A stretch of 64,000 nucleotides of DNA from Codonopsis lanceolata (GCA_013146195.2 CM028377.1:6920239-6984238); one strand, 5' to 3'; shown: positions 1 through 12,524, counted from the first letter of the stretch. A program made the numbers and translations. The notes: generated by a model from the letters alone, not told the origin.

Positions 1-3000
1 GCTTTCCAAAGCTCCCAGAAAATCACCGAAGGCACAATGATGTTCAGGCTGGAATTTTGTTTTTGATACCACCATGCAAAGCAGCGTTGAGCAATAGAGT
101 TAGCCAAACAGTTGACACCACCGAGGCAATTAAATTCAGTCCAAACCGTCTTGGCTGAAGCACTGTCCAAGAAGACATGAGAATATGATTCAGTGTGCCC
201 TATATCGCAACATTGACATTTAGATGCAAGCTGAACACCTCGTTTGGAGATACTCTCGTCAAGAGGCAGACGACGAAGCCAAAGACGCCACATGAAAATG
301 CTGATGTGTCGGGGAAGTAACTTGTGCCATATAAATCGGGCCGAAGAAAGAAGAGGCATATGATGTCGAGATAGCTGCCAGGCTGAAGATAAACTGAACT
401 TACCATTTTCAGATAGACGACAATGAGGGGAGTCCAGTATCACGAAGAGTATCACGAAGAGATAGAGATCGGAAAGCTGCTTGAACAATAGAAGGGCCCA
501 AAATTCTTCGAGCGAATCGAAGAAAATGATCCAGAACCCTCGATCATGACCCATTCTTTGAAGGGATTGAAATGGGATAAGGCAACCAATTATCAAGCTT
601 TGCCGAACAGTTACCATTCCCGATTATCCAGATAATTTGCTGTTCAGCTTTATCACGAAGCAAACACATTCTTCGCCAAGTATGAGACCCCGAAGCATAG
701 GCTGCTGTAGTCGGATGTGAAAGAGAACAATACTTTTTCATCAAGAAGTTGCTCCACAGATTATTAGAAGATCGGAATCGCCACCAAAGATGAATAGAGA
801 AGGCTTGAATAATATTCGAAAGAGATCGAATGCCAACACCCCCTTCGGAAACAGGCCGACAACAATTCTGCCACAAGATCCAGTGAGCTTTAAATTTGCC
901 ATCGACTTTCCCCCAGAAAAAATTGGCAAGCATGCTATTTATGAGTTTAACCACGGCAGCTGGAGGATCTAGGATCATGATCTGATACATAATTATTGAA
1001 TGAAGCACAGAATTAATAAGTGTAACTTTCGGCTTGATTAAGAAAAGCCCCATCCACGAATTAATTTTAATCTGCGGCTTCTCTATTAAAGGATCAAATA
1101 GAGTCTTCTTTTCCTACCTTCAAAAGAGGGCAGCCAAGATCTTTGGCTGGGAGAGATTTATTCTTTGAAGCCAACATGCCGACTAATAATGGAAATTCTA
1201 GCCGCCGAGATGGTATGGGAGACCAAGAAATTACTTTTACTTTGATTAATCAATTGCCCGGAACATTGTTCGTAGAGGCTAAGGAACTTTCGATGTTGAG
1301 TCAGAGAGTTTTTAGATCCGTTGCAAAAATGACGATGTCGTCCGCAAAGGCAAGATGAGAAATTATGGGACACCCCCTTGAGGAAGAGTACACAAAATGA
1401 GGATGGTCAGTTTGGAGCTTGTTCAGACCTCGACTAAGGACTTCCGCTGCAATGATGAACAAACTTGGAGAGATTGGATCTCCCTGACGAAGCCCCCGAG
1501 TAGAAAGAAAGAAACCCGCCGAAGAGCCGTTGATAGAAACGGAGAACCAGTTATTGGAAATAACTCTCCAGATAATATCGATAAAGGTCTCATTAAAACC
1601 GAATCTGCGAAGCACCCCAATAAGAAAGAACCAAGAGACCCTATCAAAGGCTTTGGCCATGTCCAGCTTAATGATAACATTGGTTCCATTAACTTTTTTC
1701 TTAAGTTGATGAGTCAGCTCTTGGGCAAGAAGAAGATTGTCCTGAATTAGCCTCCCTTTTGTGAATGCGCTTTGATTGTCTGAAATGATGGAAGGAAGAA
1801 CCATAGCCAGCCTCGAAGAAATAATCTTGGTGATTATTTTGTTACAGAAATTGCAGAGACTGATCGGCCTAAGGTCTTTGAAGGTTTCAACTTGACTAGT
1901 TTTTGGAATAGAGATGATGAGAGTACTAGTCCAAGATTTAGGCATTTCAAAACGCAAAAAATTCGGAGACCGCAAAGAAAAGATGCGGAGCAATTATATC
2001 GGTGTGTAGAATTTACAGAGAATCCATCAGGCCCGGCAGCACTATCACCATTGAGATCAAAAACTGCTTTTTTAATTTCATCCAAGGAAGGGGGATTGGA
2101 GAGCATGTTATTCTGATCAGAAGAAACTAAAGGTGGAATAACCGAAAGAAGGTTATTATCCGAGCAATGACCAGCTGTTAGTTGGTCTGAAAAATATTCA
2201 ATTGCGGCAGATTTGATGGAAGCCTCCGTGTCATAATGACGCCATGCATGTCTGTAATTCGGTGGATGGCAAGTTTGTTACGGGTTTGTTTGGTAACGAA
2301 TGAAAGCAGTTTGGTATTACCGTCTCCCTCTTGAAGCCAGCGCAAGTAAGATTTTGCCTCCAATATTCCTCTTCAAGTTTTAATTTTTGCTTGAGCTTGG
2401 CTTGAGCTAGATGAAGGGCAGCTCGGTTAGAATCTGTATTGGCATTTTCATAAATCAACTCCTTTTCTAACACATCATCCTCAGCCTGTTTAATCGCCTG
2501 AAAAATATTCCCAAACACGGTATTATTCAGTTTTTTAGAGCTGATTTGGTAGCTTTTAATTTCTTTGGAGAAGCGCACCATAGGTCTGCCATGATCAATG
2601 CTAAGCCAAGCATTCCTAACCGTATCAAGGAAGGAATGATGATTCACCCAAATATTCAGAAATTTAAACTGGTACGGTCGACGTTCCGTGGACAGAGAGA
2701 TAGATATGAGAAGAGGGGAATGATCTGAGCATGTTCGGTTTAGATGATCCACCGAGGTAAGACTGAAGGTAGATAACCAAGAAGAATTAACGAGGGCACG
2801 GTCAATTCTTTGGTAGATGGTAGCTTGACCGTCTCTATTATTACACCAAGTAAATTTGCTGCCATGATATCCAAGATCTGAAAGCCCGGTAGCATTAATG
2901 CAAGCCTGGAAATCCGAAGCACCGTGCCTATCCCATCCGACGCCTCCAAGTTTTTCGTTGGAGGCTAGAACAATATTAAAGTCGCCAAGAACAAGCCAGG

Positions 3001-3387
3001 GAGATGAGCCAAAATCTGAGCTTAGATCAATAAGTTCATTCCATAAATCTTGTCGCTCAACAGCAGTGCACTTGGCATAGACCATGGAAACAAAAACCGG
3101 TGAGCCAGGAATAATGTCAATCGAGAGAAAAATCTTTGGATGGAATCGTACATAACCTGACAACTGAAAGCTGACTTGGCAAGAATCCAAATAGAGTTAG
3201 ACGTGTTGTAGAAGTAATAACGGAATTTAAGTTTTTTGGCAATAATTGGAAGATGCTCACAGTCAATCATAGGCTCGCATAAGGTTAGAAGAGAAATTTG
3301 ATGCAACGAAACAAGTTTCTTTAAACGGGTAATAGTGGAGTCATTACCAACACCTCTAAGATTCCAACAAAGAGTCTTAATTATCAT
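1..3387 (-). pseudogene. LINE ORF2: endonuclease, reverse transcriptase, zf-RVT (broken)
   Basis: ORF2 of the LINE, which nicks target DNA and copies LINE RNA by target-primed reverse transcription. It starts at the methionine at 3387. The apurinic-type endonuclease shows the WNLRG motif (about 3363), GDFN (about 2980) and the SDHSP motif (about 2700), with a frameshift near 3190. Reverse transcriptase motifs follow: LRPISLCN, the GLRQGDPISP stretch and the catalytic FADD (about 1335), with frame changes near 2200-2000, 1300 and 1050. The C-terminal region (544-1053 and below 410) matches the plant LINE zf-RVT region (LPRHISIFMWRLW type). The ORF runs off the left edge. Family assignment is firm; function is lost. 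Confidence 0.88.
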
Positions 3388-4877
3388 GGGAAGAGGTAGA
3401 AGAATTACCAACATGAGGCTTGTCAAGCGAATGAGAGCGGGTAGTTCGCGATGAGACAGGAACTTGAGTAGGTTTACGAGCCTTTTTCTTCTTTGGAGCT
3501 GTGTCCAGATTGAGGCCTTCCATCGAAGGTGAGGGCTGAAGGGGGTCTTCGTCGTCAAAAGATTGTAACACCGAAAATTTGTTTGGAGAAATAATGTCAT
3601 TGTTACCATTGGCAGCATCTTCAGTATCTTCTGAAACCGGGACTTCATTATTATTACAACCAGAAATTGGGACATCAGTTATATTACAAGCTGTTTGTTG
3701 AACATTATGATCAGGGGTCTCCTTATTGAGTGATAAATCAGCCTCGTCATCAGCACATGGGGAAGAGTCATCTTTATCATTATCATCAACAATATTAATG
3801 GTGGGATTAACATTGGCATTGTGTGAGGCTTGCACTGCACTAGAAGAGCCATCTTGATGAGTCGGACTGTGAGCAACCTTGGTCGAGGGATTCGGAATTG
3901 GCTGAGCATGCTTGGGAATCTCATCTTGCGAAGAAGTACTTGTCTCCTTAATTTTCCAAGCGACAGATTTCCCTTTCAGAACAGGATTAATGGGGGCTTT
4001 AGAAGGAATGGCATTCACATTGTCGTTCGCTGTTTCCTTATTAGCCTGATCAGTATCGGGTTTCGCAGATTCTGATGGAGTAGAAGAGGAGGTTTTCGGC
4101 CTGTGTGGATTATTGGCCTTGCAAGTGGAAGCATCATGTCCTTGGCGGTGACAGCAATTGCAGTACATGGGCAATTTTTCGGCCTCTATAATTTGCCAAA
4201 AGCCAAATGAAGATCAGCTATCAATCCACATACGACTTGGGATTGGTTTGGTCAAATCAACCTCGACGCAAATGCGAGCAACGCTAGGTCTTGTCAGATT
4301 AGCCGTGGGAGCATCAATGATTAATGGTGAACCAATCATATTGCCAATGGAAAAAAGAGCCAGTTTGTTAAACAGATAAATAGGGAGGTTTGGCAGCGAG
4401 AACCATACTGGATATGGGGCTTTTCACATCAGAGCGGAAGTCGGGAGTCCATTTAAAAACTCTCATGGGATAGGCACCAACAAACCATTGATCTTTGATC
4501 CATAGTCGCTGAAAATCGGCCTCATGATTGGTTTGGATCAAGACGTGTTTCGAATCTAGATGGCCCAAGGTAACGCTAGTTTTTAGACCGAAAGTGAGAA
4601 ACTCCTTGCGCATAATCTCCATAGAGGGACGACCATGGGAGAACTTACCTACAAGAGTATGCTGAAAGGGTTTTGCAAAGGCAGAAACTTGCTCTGGCGA
4701 GAGACGAAGAGCCGGCTCCCCTTTGTATGATGAGGGAGGAATAAAAGCAAGATTAGGGTTTAGAGGGGTGGCGGCTGGATTGGAGAATAAGGAGGCAAAA
4801 GATTTTTTGTGAGATGGGGATGGGGGAGACGAAAGGGCATGATCACCAGCCTCCGTCTCAGCCGTGGCCGAAGCCAT
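3377..4877 (-). pseudogene. LINE ORF1: DUF4283 domain plus CCHC zinc knuckle (broken)
   Basis: ORF1 of the LINE, a nucleic-acid-binding protein that packages LINE RNA. Reading from the methionine at 4877 (MASATAE), a low-complexity Ser/Pro leader is followed by a DUF4283 domain with the FSHGRPS and WFVGAYPMRV stretches near 4480-4660. The frame is lost near 4370 and there is a stop near 4215. The protein resumes with PSVARICVEVDL and a zinc knuckle at about 4110-4175 (CNCCHRQGHDASTC, C-X2-C-X4-H-X4-C). The last 200 codons, down to 3377, are acidic, Asn/Ser-rich and probably disordered. A methionine at 4901 is possible, but the one at 4877 fits the family better. Domain identity is secure. The gene is dead as read. 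Confidence 0.85.
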
Positions 4878-4985
4878 GCAAGGCCGGCAGAAGAGGGACA
4901 AGACGGCAAAGGGAGAGAGAACTTAGAGAGAGAATTTTTTTTAGGGTTCTTCAAAGAAAAAATAGGTTCAACCTCAAGTCACAAT

Positions 4986-5063
4986 AGCATGGCATATCTG
5001 CTAATTCACGTCCATTTGATGTAGGTCCAGATTTGAGGACAAATCTTTTTGAAGAGGGAGGGA
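4986..5063 (+). pseudogene. Gypsy copy 1: C-terminal end of pol and polypurine tract
   Basis: A short remnant of a Ty3/gypsy polyprotein end. It reads RPFDVG...LRTNLFEEGG into NDED and matches the same stretch at 22820-22880 in gypsy copy 2. A stop lies just upstream. The AG-rich run AGAGGGAGGGA at 5053-5063 is the polypurine tract that primes plus-strand DNA, directly before the LTR start TGATGAGG at 5065. The rest of the internal region is missing or displaced by the LINE. Confidence 0.75.
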
Positions 5064-5391
5064 ATGATGAGGACATCCCCAACAACTCAAAAGAGAGAAC
5101 GATTTACTCACGGGGAGATGATGAGATCCTATCAAGCCTAAGTTCGAGTCAAAGTCAAATGTTGATCAAACATGGAGAGTTCGTGATCAAGTGCCCAAGA
5201 AATCAGATTAACTCTTTAAAATGTGTGGAATATGATTGGAAGATTCAAGAATTCTACACAAACTTGATTCGAGGGTTCATTGGAGATTCGGGTTACTATA
5301 ATGGTTACTCGACGAGAACGAAGAGGCTGAGCTTGAAGAAACCAAGGAAATCCAGTGTCTGGGAAGCTTGCGGACGCATGGTAAGAGGAGG

Positions 5392-5478
5392 CTTGCGACC
5401 GCAAGGCCTGTTATTTTACGGACTGATGTTTTGAAGAGCTTGCGATCGCAAGGTGCCGAGGGGCTTGCGACCGCAAGG
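5392..5478. repeat. Paired GC-rich dyads in gypsy copy 1 U3
   Basis: Near-perfect dyads CTTGCGACCGCAAGG at 5392-5406, CTTGCGATCGCAAGG at 5439-5453 and CTTGCGACCGCAAGG at 5464-5478. A mutated fourth copy lies at about 5376-5390. The dyads form two pairs with about 30 bp between pairs, and end about 240 bp before TATAAATA at 5720. Confidence 0.85.
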
Positions 5479-5719
5479 TGCCGAATTATGCCGTTTCAGC
5501 ATTTAAATAGTTCATTACGGGAAAGGAAGCCTTCAAATGGGTTCCCACATGTTCAGATATGACTTGGGGAGCATTTAATAACTATTGGAGAACTTTTGGG
5601 GCCAAAATGCAATTTTGGAAAATAGGCCCATGTAGAAAAACGGGATTATTAGGGTTTTCATTAGTTTAGTTATTTTTAGGGTTTCTTTTTCTCCAAGTAT
5701 TAGGGTTTACTTGTAAGGT

Positions 5720-5727
5720 TATAAATA
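5720..5727 (+). promoter_or_regulatory. TATA box, gypsy copy 1 LTR
   Basis: TATAAATA at the position of the LTR promoter, matching 12525-12532 and 23333-23340 in copy 2. Confidence 0.7.
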
Positions 5728-5958
5728 GGCCTCTTCCTTTCATTGTAAAACAGTTTATCTTTTCTGATTATTGAATAAATATAGTTTTGAGTGTTTTCTT
5801 CGAAACCTCCTTGTTCTTCGTGAACTTGTGAATACTTCGGTGTGATTCCGTTTTGTTCGAAATCTAACTTATCAATAGGAATTCCATCCCTATTGTGGCA
5901 TTATTCACAATACTTAGGTTCTTCAATTGCTACGATTGCGGATTGCGGCTATACATGA

Positions 5959-8900
5959 TGTAACGCTCCGGAACTTTACGTGATCGTCTGGCCAATATGA
6001 TAAGCCTTAACGTGGAAGACTTCTTATGCTTGGGTAGGCTAAGGTAAGGCCGATACCCTTGGGATGTCCGAGATTTACGCTCGTTAGCGTGTTAGAGTCT
6101 CTATTGCGCGATTTAGCATTGTTGGGAACTCGACTCGGTAGAGTGTTGTCTTCCTTAATTATTGTTTATGGTTCTTGAGATATCCTAGGTCTTTGTGTGT
6201 CACGACGTTCAAAGTATAGTCGTCGTCATATGTTTGATTTCGCGATTCACATATCGTTAACGTATCGCCTTTGGTACTTTGGTCGCACTTAAATTTGGTT
6301 TGACCTTGGGTATGTGTTTGTGAAACTTCATTAGGCTTCTAACATGTTTTAAAACAAGTATGTATGCTTGTTCGTTCGTTGTTTCGATCGTGGGTTGTCC
6401 TACGTAATTTCGTCCGTTGTATAGCAAATTACGGACCGATTTTGGCACACGTCTGAATTGTTTCGATTGAGGAACCCTCGAGAAAATTTTTGTTTGGTTT
6501 GGGATTTTAAAGGCTTTTACTTAAGACATTTACAGAGTGGCAGGAGAAGAAATCGCGTCGTTTCGTCGAACGGTGTTCAAACTGGAGCCATCGCAAAATG
6601 GCGCAGATTCTGTAACAGCACTGTAGCAGCGAGCAGCTGGGTTGCTGCTTTGATTTTTTATGTTCATTTCCTATTCTACCCTCATTAAACCCCCTCTAAA
6701 CCCCTCCTAACACCCATACTTAGTCCTAATGATGTCTTAACGTGTGAGGGGAGTTAATTAAGGTTTGATTAGTGGGTTTAATTAAGGAGGAACCCCCACA
6801 ACATTTAGACACATCACCCACTTATTCCCTAACCCTTTTAGACCACAAACACCAAGTCTAACCTCTCATATTCAGCCATTGACTTCAAAAAATGGGATAG
6901 AGCTTCTTGAGAGCTAGAGAGAGAGTCTTCTAGGGTTCTTGAAGGTTCAACCATGGATTCCATAGCTTGGGGCCTCCATTCCACAATCAACACCATAGAT
7001 TTGAAGAGGAGGTGGAGGAGAACAAGACCCACCACTTGGAATTTCGAAATTGGGACTTGAAGGGGCTGATTTGAGGTAAGTTACTACACCTATCTCTCTT
7101 TGTTTTTGCCCCATTGACCCTAGGGAAAACAACCTTTGTGCTATGTGAGGTCAATGGGTGCATTTAGGGCTTTCTAGAGATACTATGAACCCTAGATTCT
7201 AGAGGATGAATTGGCTTGGGTGAACCTATTTGGGACCTTGATTTATATGATATTCATATGTTAAGTAGCCTATTCATCCTTGCTATGTGATTTATTTCAT
7301 GTTTATGAGCATGATTGGTGAAGATACTTGGAAGAGGATTTTGCCCAAATGATGATTTGGCTTATTGAACATGGTTGTAAGCTTGATTATTATGTTATAC
7401 ATGTGTAGTAGAGTATATTAATCCATGTTGTGTGATTTGTTCATGTTTGGTATGCATGATTGGTGAGGTGACCTAAATGGGTTTATGCACAAAAATGTGA
7501 AATTGCCCTATGTTGCCTTGTTAAGTGTTTTGTTGGGATTATGTGGGTTTAATGAACTTGGGAATATGGTGATTGATGTTAGTTATGAACATGGGGAGGG
7601 TATTGTAGCCCAAGCTTCTATGCCCTAATTTTTGGAAAGTGTACATTAGACTCAACGGAGTCATTATAAGTTTGATGACGTGCTTAACGAACTTGGGTTG
7701 AAATCCTACAACGATTGGATTTCGTTTGATTAATGTTGTGAAATGCATAGTCTCCAAACTTTAAATGGAATTATGATTATGATGAACTTTATGAATTTTT
7801 AGGCTTGGGAATCAAGCCCGAATGAATATTGGGATTTTGTTGTTAACTTTAATGACATATTAAAGTGTGGATTTATAAAACACATAAAGAATGAAATGTG
7901 TTAGTAAGACTCAACGGAGTCGTTATAAGGCCAATAAAATGATAAAGAGCCTTGGGTTGAAACCCTACAATGTTTGGGTTTGTTTGGGTTATGTTGTGTG
8001 CACCGGGTTTTTGGGTTGTGTCCAATTGAGACACTCATGTCGTGGAGACTTATTAGAAATATATCTTGAGCTTGCTTGTTAGAGCATGGGACAATAGGGA
8101 GCCACGTATGGTCACGAGAATATTTAAGAGAAGATTAAGAAAGAATTCTCTTCTTAAGGATTTTGGGTTGCGTGCATATAAAAGCACTTGTGAGAAAATG
8201 GTTACGGAATAGTCATGATGTTATTGAGTATGGAATTGGTAATGTCGATCATGTATGACGATTAGGACTATGATTGAGTCCGGTGTACCTAAAATAAAGA
8301 CTAAAATAATAAGTCTTGAATTGTGGATATTTTGAGACTAACGTAGTAGTCTTTGGTTTGATTTGAGTTGAGGATTTTGGTAGACCTCACATTATGATTT
8401 ATTAAGCTTATATGCTATCTTTGATTTGGGTGATGACTTGAGGAATAACGAGTACCTCAATATGTGGTTCTTGAACTAAATTTGTAAGTTAGTTGAACAC
8501 GTTGGTTATATGCAAATATGTGCATGGATTATGAGACTTTGTAGAGCATTATGTCCTACTTGATTATATGCAAATATGCGCATGGATTATGAGACTTTGT
8601 AGAGCATTATGTCCTACTTGATTATATGCAAATATGTGCATGGTTTATGAGATGTTGTAGAGCATTATGTCCTACATGATTTAATGAGCCCAATATTAAT
8701 GAACTTGGTCTCATTGGTTTATGCAAGTAAATATCTACTTGATCATCTTGGTTTAAGTCCAGCTGGCGGGTTTGGTTATTGTGTCGGCAATGGGACGATT
8801 CATAGTCTTTGGAAACAATCGCTATGAATCGTTGCATTGGGTCCATTTCTCCTCACTATTTGGCCAATAGTGGGATGTGGTCTCGAGAGAGAGCCATCTA

Positions 8901-10080
8901 GCCTACTTTCGAGCTCCCATTTCTCATCCGGAGACTGGATGAATGCAACGAGTACTCATTAAAGGAAAACGGATGAGTTGTGATTATTTGGGGACGAAAC
9001 CCCAGGGTATGATTGGTTGGGTATTGAACCCGGATTTTGGTTTGAAGATGGATCCCATGGTAAGTTGGTTGGGTGTTGGACCCGGATTTGGTTGTAACAG
9101 TTCGATTTACGTTTCTTGTTACACATGTTTATTTATGAGCATTTATATGAAAAATATTATGCTATGTGGCTTATGTGGGATTATGTGCTTGATAATTAAG
9201 TGCAAGTTTATTTTTGGTATACTAGTATGATACCATGATACTTATATGTTCATGCATTATGTCATGCCATGACATAATAGGCCATGAAGTTGCATTTAGT
9301 AACTTACTGGGTCATTATGACTCACTCCGTGTGGTTGTTTTTCCCTAGTGTGTGCAGTGATCCCGTTAGTGCGGCGGTTAACGATTTCTAGCAGGTGGTC
9401 TTCCAAGCCATAAGCTTGGAGTTATTTATTATTAATGTTGTTATTTATCAGTGAGACTCGGATGTAAAGTTATGTAGACTTTACTTGGGTAGATTGTAGT
9501 ATTATGTTATTATTGTGTATTTGGGAGCCGGTGGTATAGCCGAGCCTTTGTATTCTTAGAATTTATTCCCGTTGTCATTTCGAGCATGTGTGGCTCGTTT
9601 ATTCTAGTTTGTATTATTATTGTTCCTATCTCCGACAGTTTTACTCGTGAGATCTTGGTTAGTGGTTTAGCATTGATATTATATTGCTATAGTTGAATTG
9701 TCCCTCCGGCATGTTGTAGCCGTTGAGTGGTGTTTATCAGGTTGGGATTTTGTCTGTTGCCGGCCATGGTTGCCGATGGTTTGTTGCGCGTGTCTAATGT
9801 TGTGTCACGTGCGTTGAATTTTTGGGCCGAGAGATTTACTATCTCTTTGGTTGTTTTTATTTAGGAGCTTGTTAGCTCGGGTCCCATTTTGGTTTTGCTT
9901 CCGCAGGTTTTAATTTTTATTATTTTGTATCGCCGTTATGGCTTTGTCTTCTTGTCTTGAGCTTGTTGGTTCGTCTTTTGACTCGCACCATTATGCTTAG
10001 CAGGTGCTTGTCTATCTTTTAGCTTGTCCTGATGGCACGACCTTGGGATCTCGTCTTGGGATCCGGGTCGGGTCGTCACA
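5959..10080 (+). mobile_element. Very long solo LTR (4.1 kb) inside gypsy copy 1 LTR
   Basis: The ends are TGTAACGCTCC at 5959 and GGGTCGTCACA at 10080. The LTR sequence GTACATGCCAAGG of copy 2 is interrupted exactly here: CATGA lies before and CATGC after, a TSD with one mismatch. No gag or pol coding is seen, no internal LTR pair, and no primer site beyond the end, so a solo LTR is the simplest reading. It shares blocks with the 17772-22660 LTR (CGTCGTTTCGTCGA region at about 6557 and the same 3' end), and most of 7040-9480 is repeated inverted at 10209-12067. An internal duplication (ACTCAACGGAGTC units near 7650 and 7910) is visible. Lineage not resolved; chromovirus or Tat are possible. 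Confidence 0.75.
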
Positions 10081-10208
10081 CATGCCAAGGTTCTTTTCGT
10101 GCTAATTGTTGGGTCGAGGTGTTACCCCCGCAAAACATCCTTCGATCCTAAGCTTCCGCCGTGTGTGTAAATCGTTCTTCAACGAAACCTTCCGAGAAGA
10201 TCGTATCA

Positions 10209-12067
10209 TTTACATCCGTGTCTCACAAATAAATAACAACAGTAATAATCGCTCCAAGCTTATTGCCCGGAAGACCACCTGCTAGAAATCTCTATCCGAA
10301 GTCGTCGCGCGTACTAACGGGTTTACTGCACGCACTAGGGAAAACAACTACACTGAGTGAGTCATAATGACCCATTAAGTTACTAAATGCAACTGTATAG
10401 CATATTATGTCATGGCATGGCATAATGAACAAGCATATAAGAATCATGGTATCATACTAGTATACCAACAATAAACATGCACTTAATTACCAAAGCACAT
10501 AATCTCACATAATCCACATAGCATAATATCTTTCATATAAATGCTCATAAATAAACATGTGTAACAAGAAACGTAACTCGAACCGTTACAACCAAATCCG
10601 GGTCCAACACCCAACCAAACTTACCATGGGATCCATCCTCAAACCAAAATCCGGGTTCAACACCCAACCAATCATATCTTGGGTTTCATCCCCAAATAAT
10701 CACAACTCATCAGTTTTCCTTTAATGAGTACTCGTTACATTCATCCAACCTAGGATGAGAAATGAGAGTTCGATGTCAGGCTAGATGGCATAACTCGAGA
10801 TCACATCCCACTATTGGCCAAATAGTGAGGAGAAAGGGAACCAATGCAACGATTCATAGCGATTGTTTCCAAAGACTATGAATCGTCCCATTGCCGACAC
10901 TACAACAAAACCCGCCAGCTGGACTTAAACCAAAAACGCTCAAATAGGTATTTACTTGCATAAACCAAATGAGACCAAGTTCATTAATATTCCACTCATC
11001 AAATCATGTAGGACATAATGCTCTACAACATCCCATAAACCATGCACATATTTGCATATAAACAAGTAGGACATAATGCTCTACAAAATCTCATGAATAA
11101 TGCATATATTTGCATATGACCAACATGTTCAACTAACTTACAAGTTTAGTTCAAGAACCACATATTGAGGTACTCATTATTCCTCAAGTCATCACCCATA
11201 TCAAGGATAGCATATAAACTTAATAAATCATAAAGCGAGGTCTACAATAATCCTCCACTCAAAATCAAACCAAAGACTACTACGTTAGTCTAAGAATATT
11301 CACAACTCAAGACTTATTATTAGCCTTCATTTAAATCATACCGGACTCAATCATAGTCCTAATCGTCATCTATAATTGACATCTCCAATACCATAGCCAA
11401 GAATAACATGACTACTCCGTAGTCACTTCCCCGCAAGTACTTTTTATATACACGCGACTAAATTCTTAAAGAAATAATTATTTCATTAATCATCTCTTAA
11501 ACATACTCGACGCCATAAGTTGGTCTCTAATGTTCCGTGCTCTAACAAGCACGCTCAAAATATATTTCCAACAAGTCTCTATACATGAGTGTCTCAAATG
11601 GACACAAAACGAGATGTTCGGTGCGCACAAACATAACCAACCATAACCCCAAACATTGTAGGGTTTCAACCCAAGGCTCATTATCGTATTATTGGCCTTA
11701 TAACGACTTCGTTGAGTCTTAGTACTACATTTCATTCTTTACGTGTTTCATAAATCCACACTTTAATATTTCATTAAAGTTTACAACAAAATCCCAACAT
11801 TCATTCGGGCTTGATTTCCAAGCCTAAAAATTCACATAACACATCACAATCATAATCCATTTAAAGTTTGGAATTTATGTGCTTCACATAATTAATCAAA
11901 CGAAACCCAATCGTCGTAGGATTTCAACCCAAGTTCGTTTAACACATTATATAACTTATGATGACTCCGTTGAGTCTTAATACTACATTTTATTCTTTAT
12001 GTATTTCGTCAACCCACACTTTACCATTTTCATTCACATTCACAACAAGGTTCCAAAACTCTTCCGG
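10209..12067 (-). mobile_element. Inverted long-LTR fragment, left part
   Basis: The reverse complement of this stretch follows the 5959-10080 LTR from about 9480 back to about 7800. For example, the AGGTGGTCTTCC block near 9395 appears inverted near 10285, and the TCCAGCTGGCGGG block near 8760 appears inverted near 10915. It ends at the TSD TCCGG (12063-12067) of gypsy copy 2 and continues at 23684. The small ORFs here are not conserved between copies and are not genes. Confidence 0.8.
12063..12067. repeat. Target site duplication TCCGG, left copy
   Basis: TCCGG at 12063-12067 directly before the 5' LTR, repeated at 23679-23683 directly after the 3' LTR. It defines gypsy copy 2 as one insertion. 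Confidence 0.92.
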
Positions 12068-12317
12068 TGATGAGGAGATCCCCAACAACAATAACTCAAC
12101 ACCGATGCCGACAACCAGTGGACCAATCACAAGAGCTAGAGCCAAGAAAATAAGTGAAGAAGTCAATGGCATGGTTTGTGAGACAATGGAGATGGAAGAA
12201 TGAGCAATGAGCCATGAAGAGAAGACCCCAAAGGGTCAAAGGAAGGTGCTGAACGTGATCCAAGTCAAGAGGGATGATTACGTACCTTGTTATTACGCGA
12301 GCAAACATTCTGGAAGG

Positions 12318-12429
12318 CTTGCAGACGCAAGGTCATCATAGGCTTGCGACCGCAAGGTGTGACACTTTACGGGACGACTTTCTGCCGACCATGCAGACGC
12401 AAGGTGTCAAGGGGCTTGCGACCGCAAGG
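12318..12429. repeat. Paired GC-rich dyads in gypsy copy 2, 5' LTR
   Basis: CTTGCAGACGCAAGG at 12318-12332, CTTGCGACCGCAAGG at 12343-12357, a damaged copy at about 12390-12404 and CTTGCGACCGCAAGG at 12415-12429. This is the pair-spacer-pair layout, ending about 95 bp before the TATA box. Confidence 0.88.
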
Positions 12430-12524
12430 TCCCCCGAACTGTCATTTTTTACTGCTTTGTAAATTAGGGTTTCGTCCAAACTTTACCCTAATTCTTTTAG
12501 TACGAGTTTTCAGTCTAGTTTAGG

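Larger units (their letters stand above)
1..4985 (-). mobile_element. L1-type LINE retrotransposon, 3' end outside window
   Basis: A non-LTR retrotransposon read right to left. The order is ORF1 (DUF4283 and a zinc knuckle), then ORF2 (endonuclease, reverse transcriptase, zf-RVT region), which is the order of plant L1 LINEs. Several frameshifts and stops break both ORFs. The 5' end is placed near 4985 because Ty3/gypsy pol C-terminal sequence becomes recognisable just to its right; the exact junction is not visible. The 3' end and poly(A) tail lie off the left edge. It appears to have landed in, or replaced, the internal region of gypsy copy 1. Confidence 0.9.
5065..10208 (+). mobile_element. 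3' LTR of gypsy copy 1, split by a long LTR at 5959-10080
   Basis: The LTR occupies 5065-5958 and resumes at 10081-10208. It matches the 803-bp LTR of gypsy copy 2 end to end: it starts TGATGAGGACATCC, has the CTTGCGACCGCAAGG dyads, TATAAATA at 5720-5727, and ends CGTATCA at 10208. The first part carries extra sequence compared with copy 2. The 5 bp after its end, TTTAC, belong to the inverted long LTR, so this copy inserted there. The matching left TSD would lie outside the window. Confidence 0.85.

Noticed and set aside
5033..5434. 133-codon frame starting in gypsy copy 1 as a gene
   Set aside because: It is the end of pol running on into the LTR, not a separate gene.
5392..5478. Dyads read as transcription terminators
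   Set aside because: They lie upstream of the TATA box in plant LTRs and lack the context of bacterial terminators.
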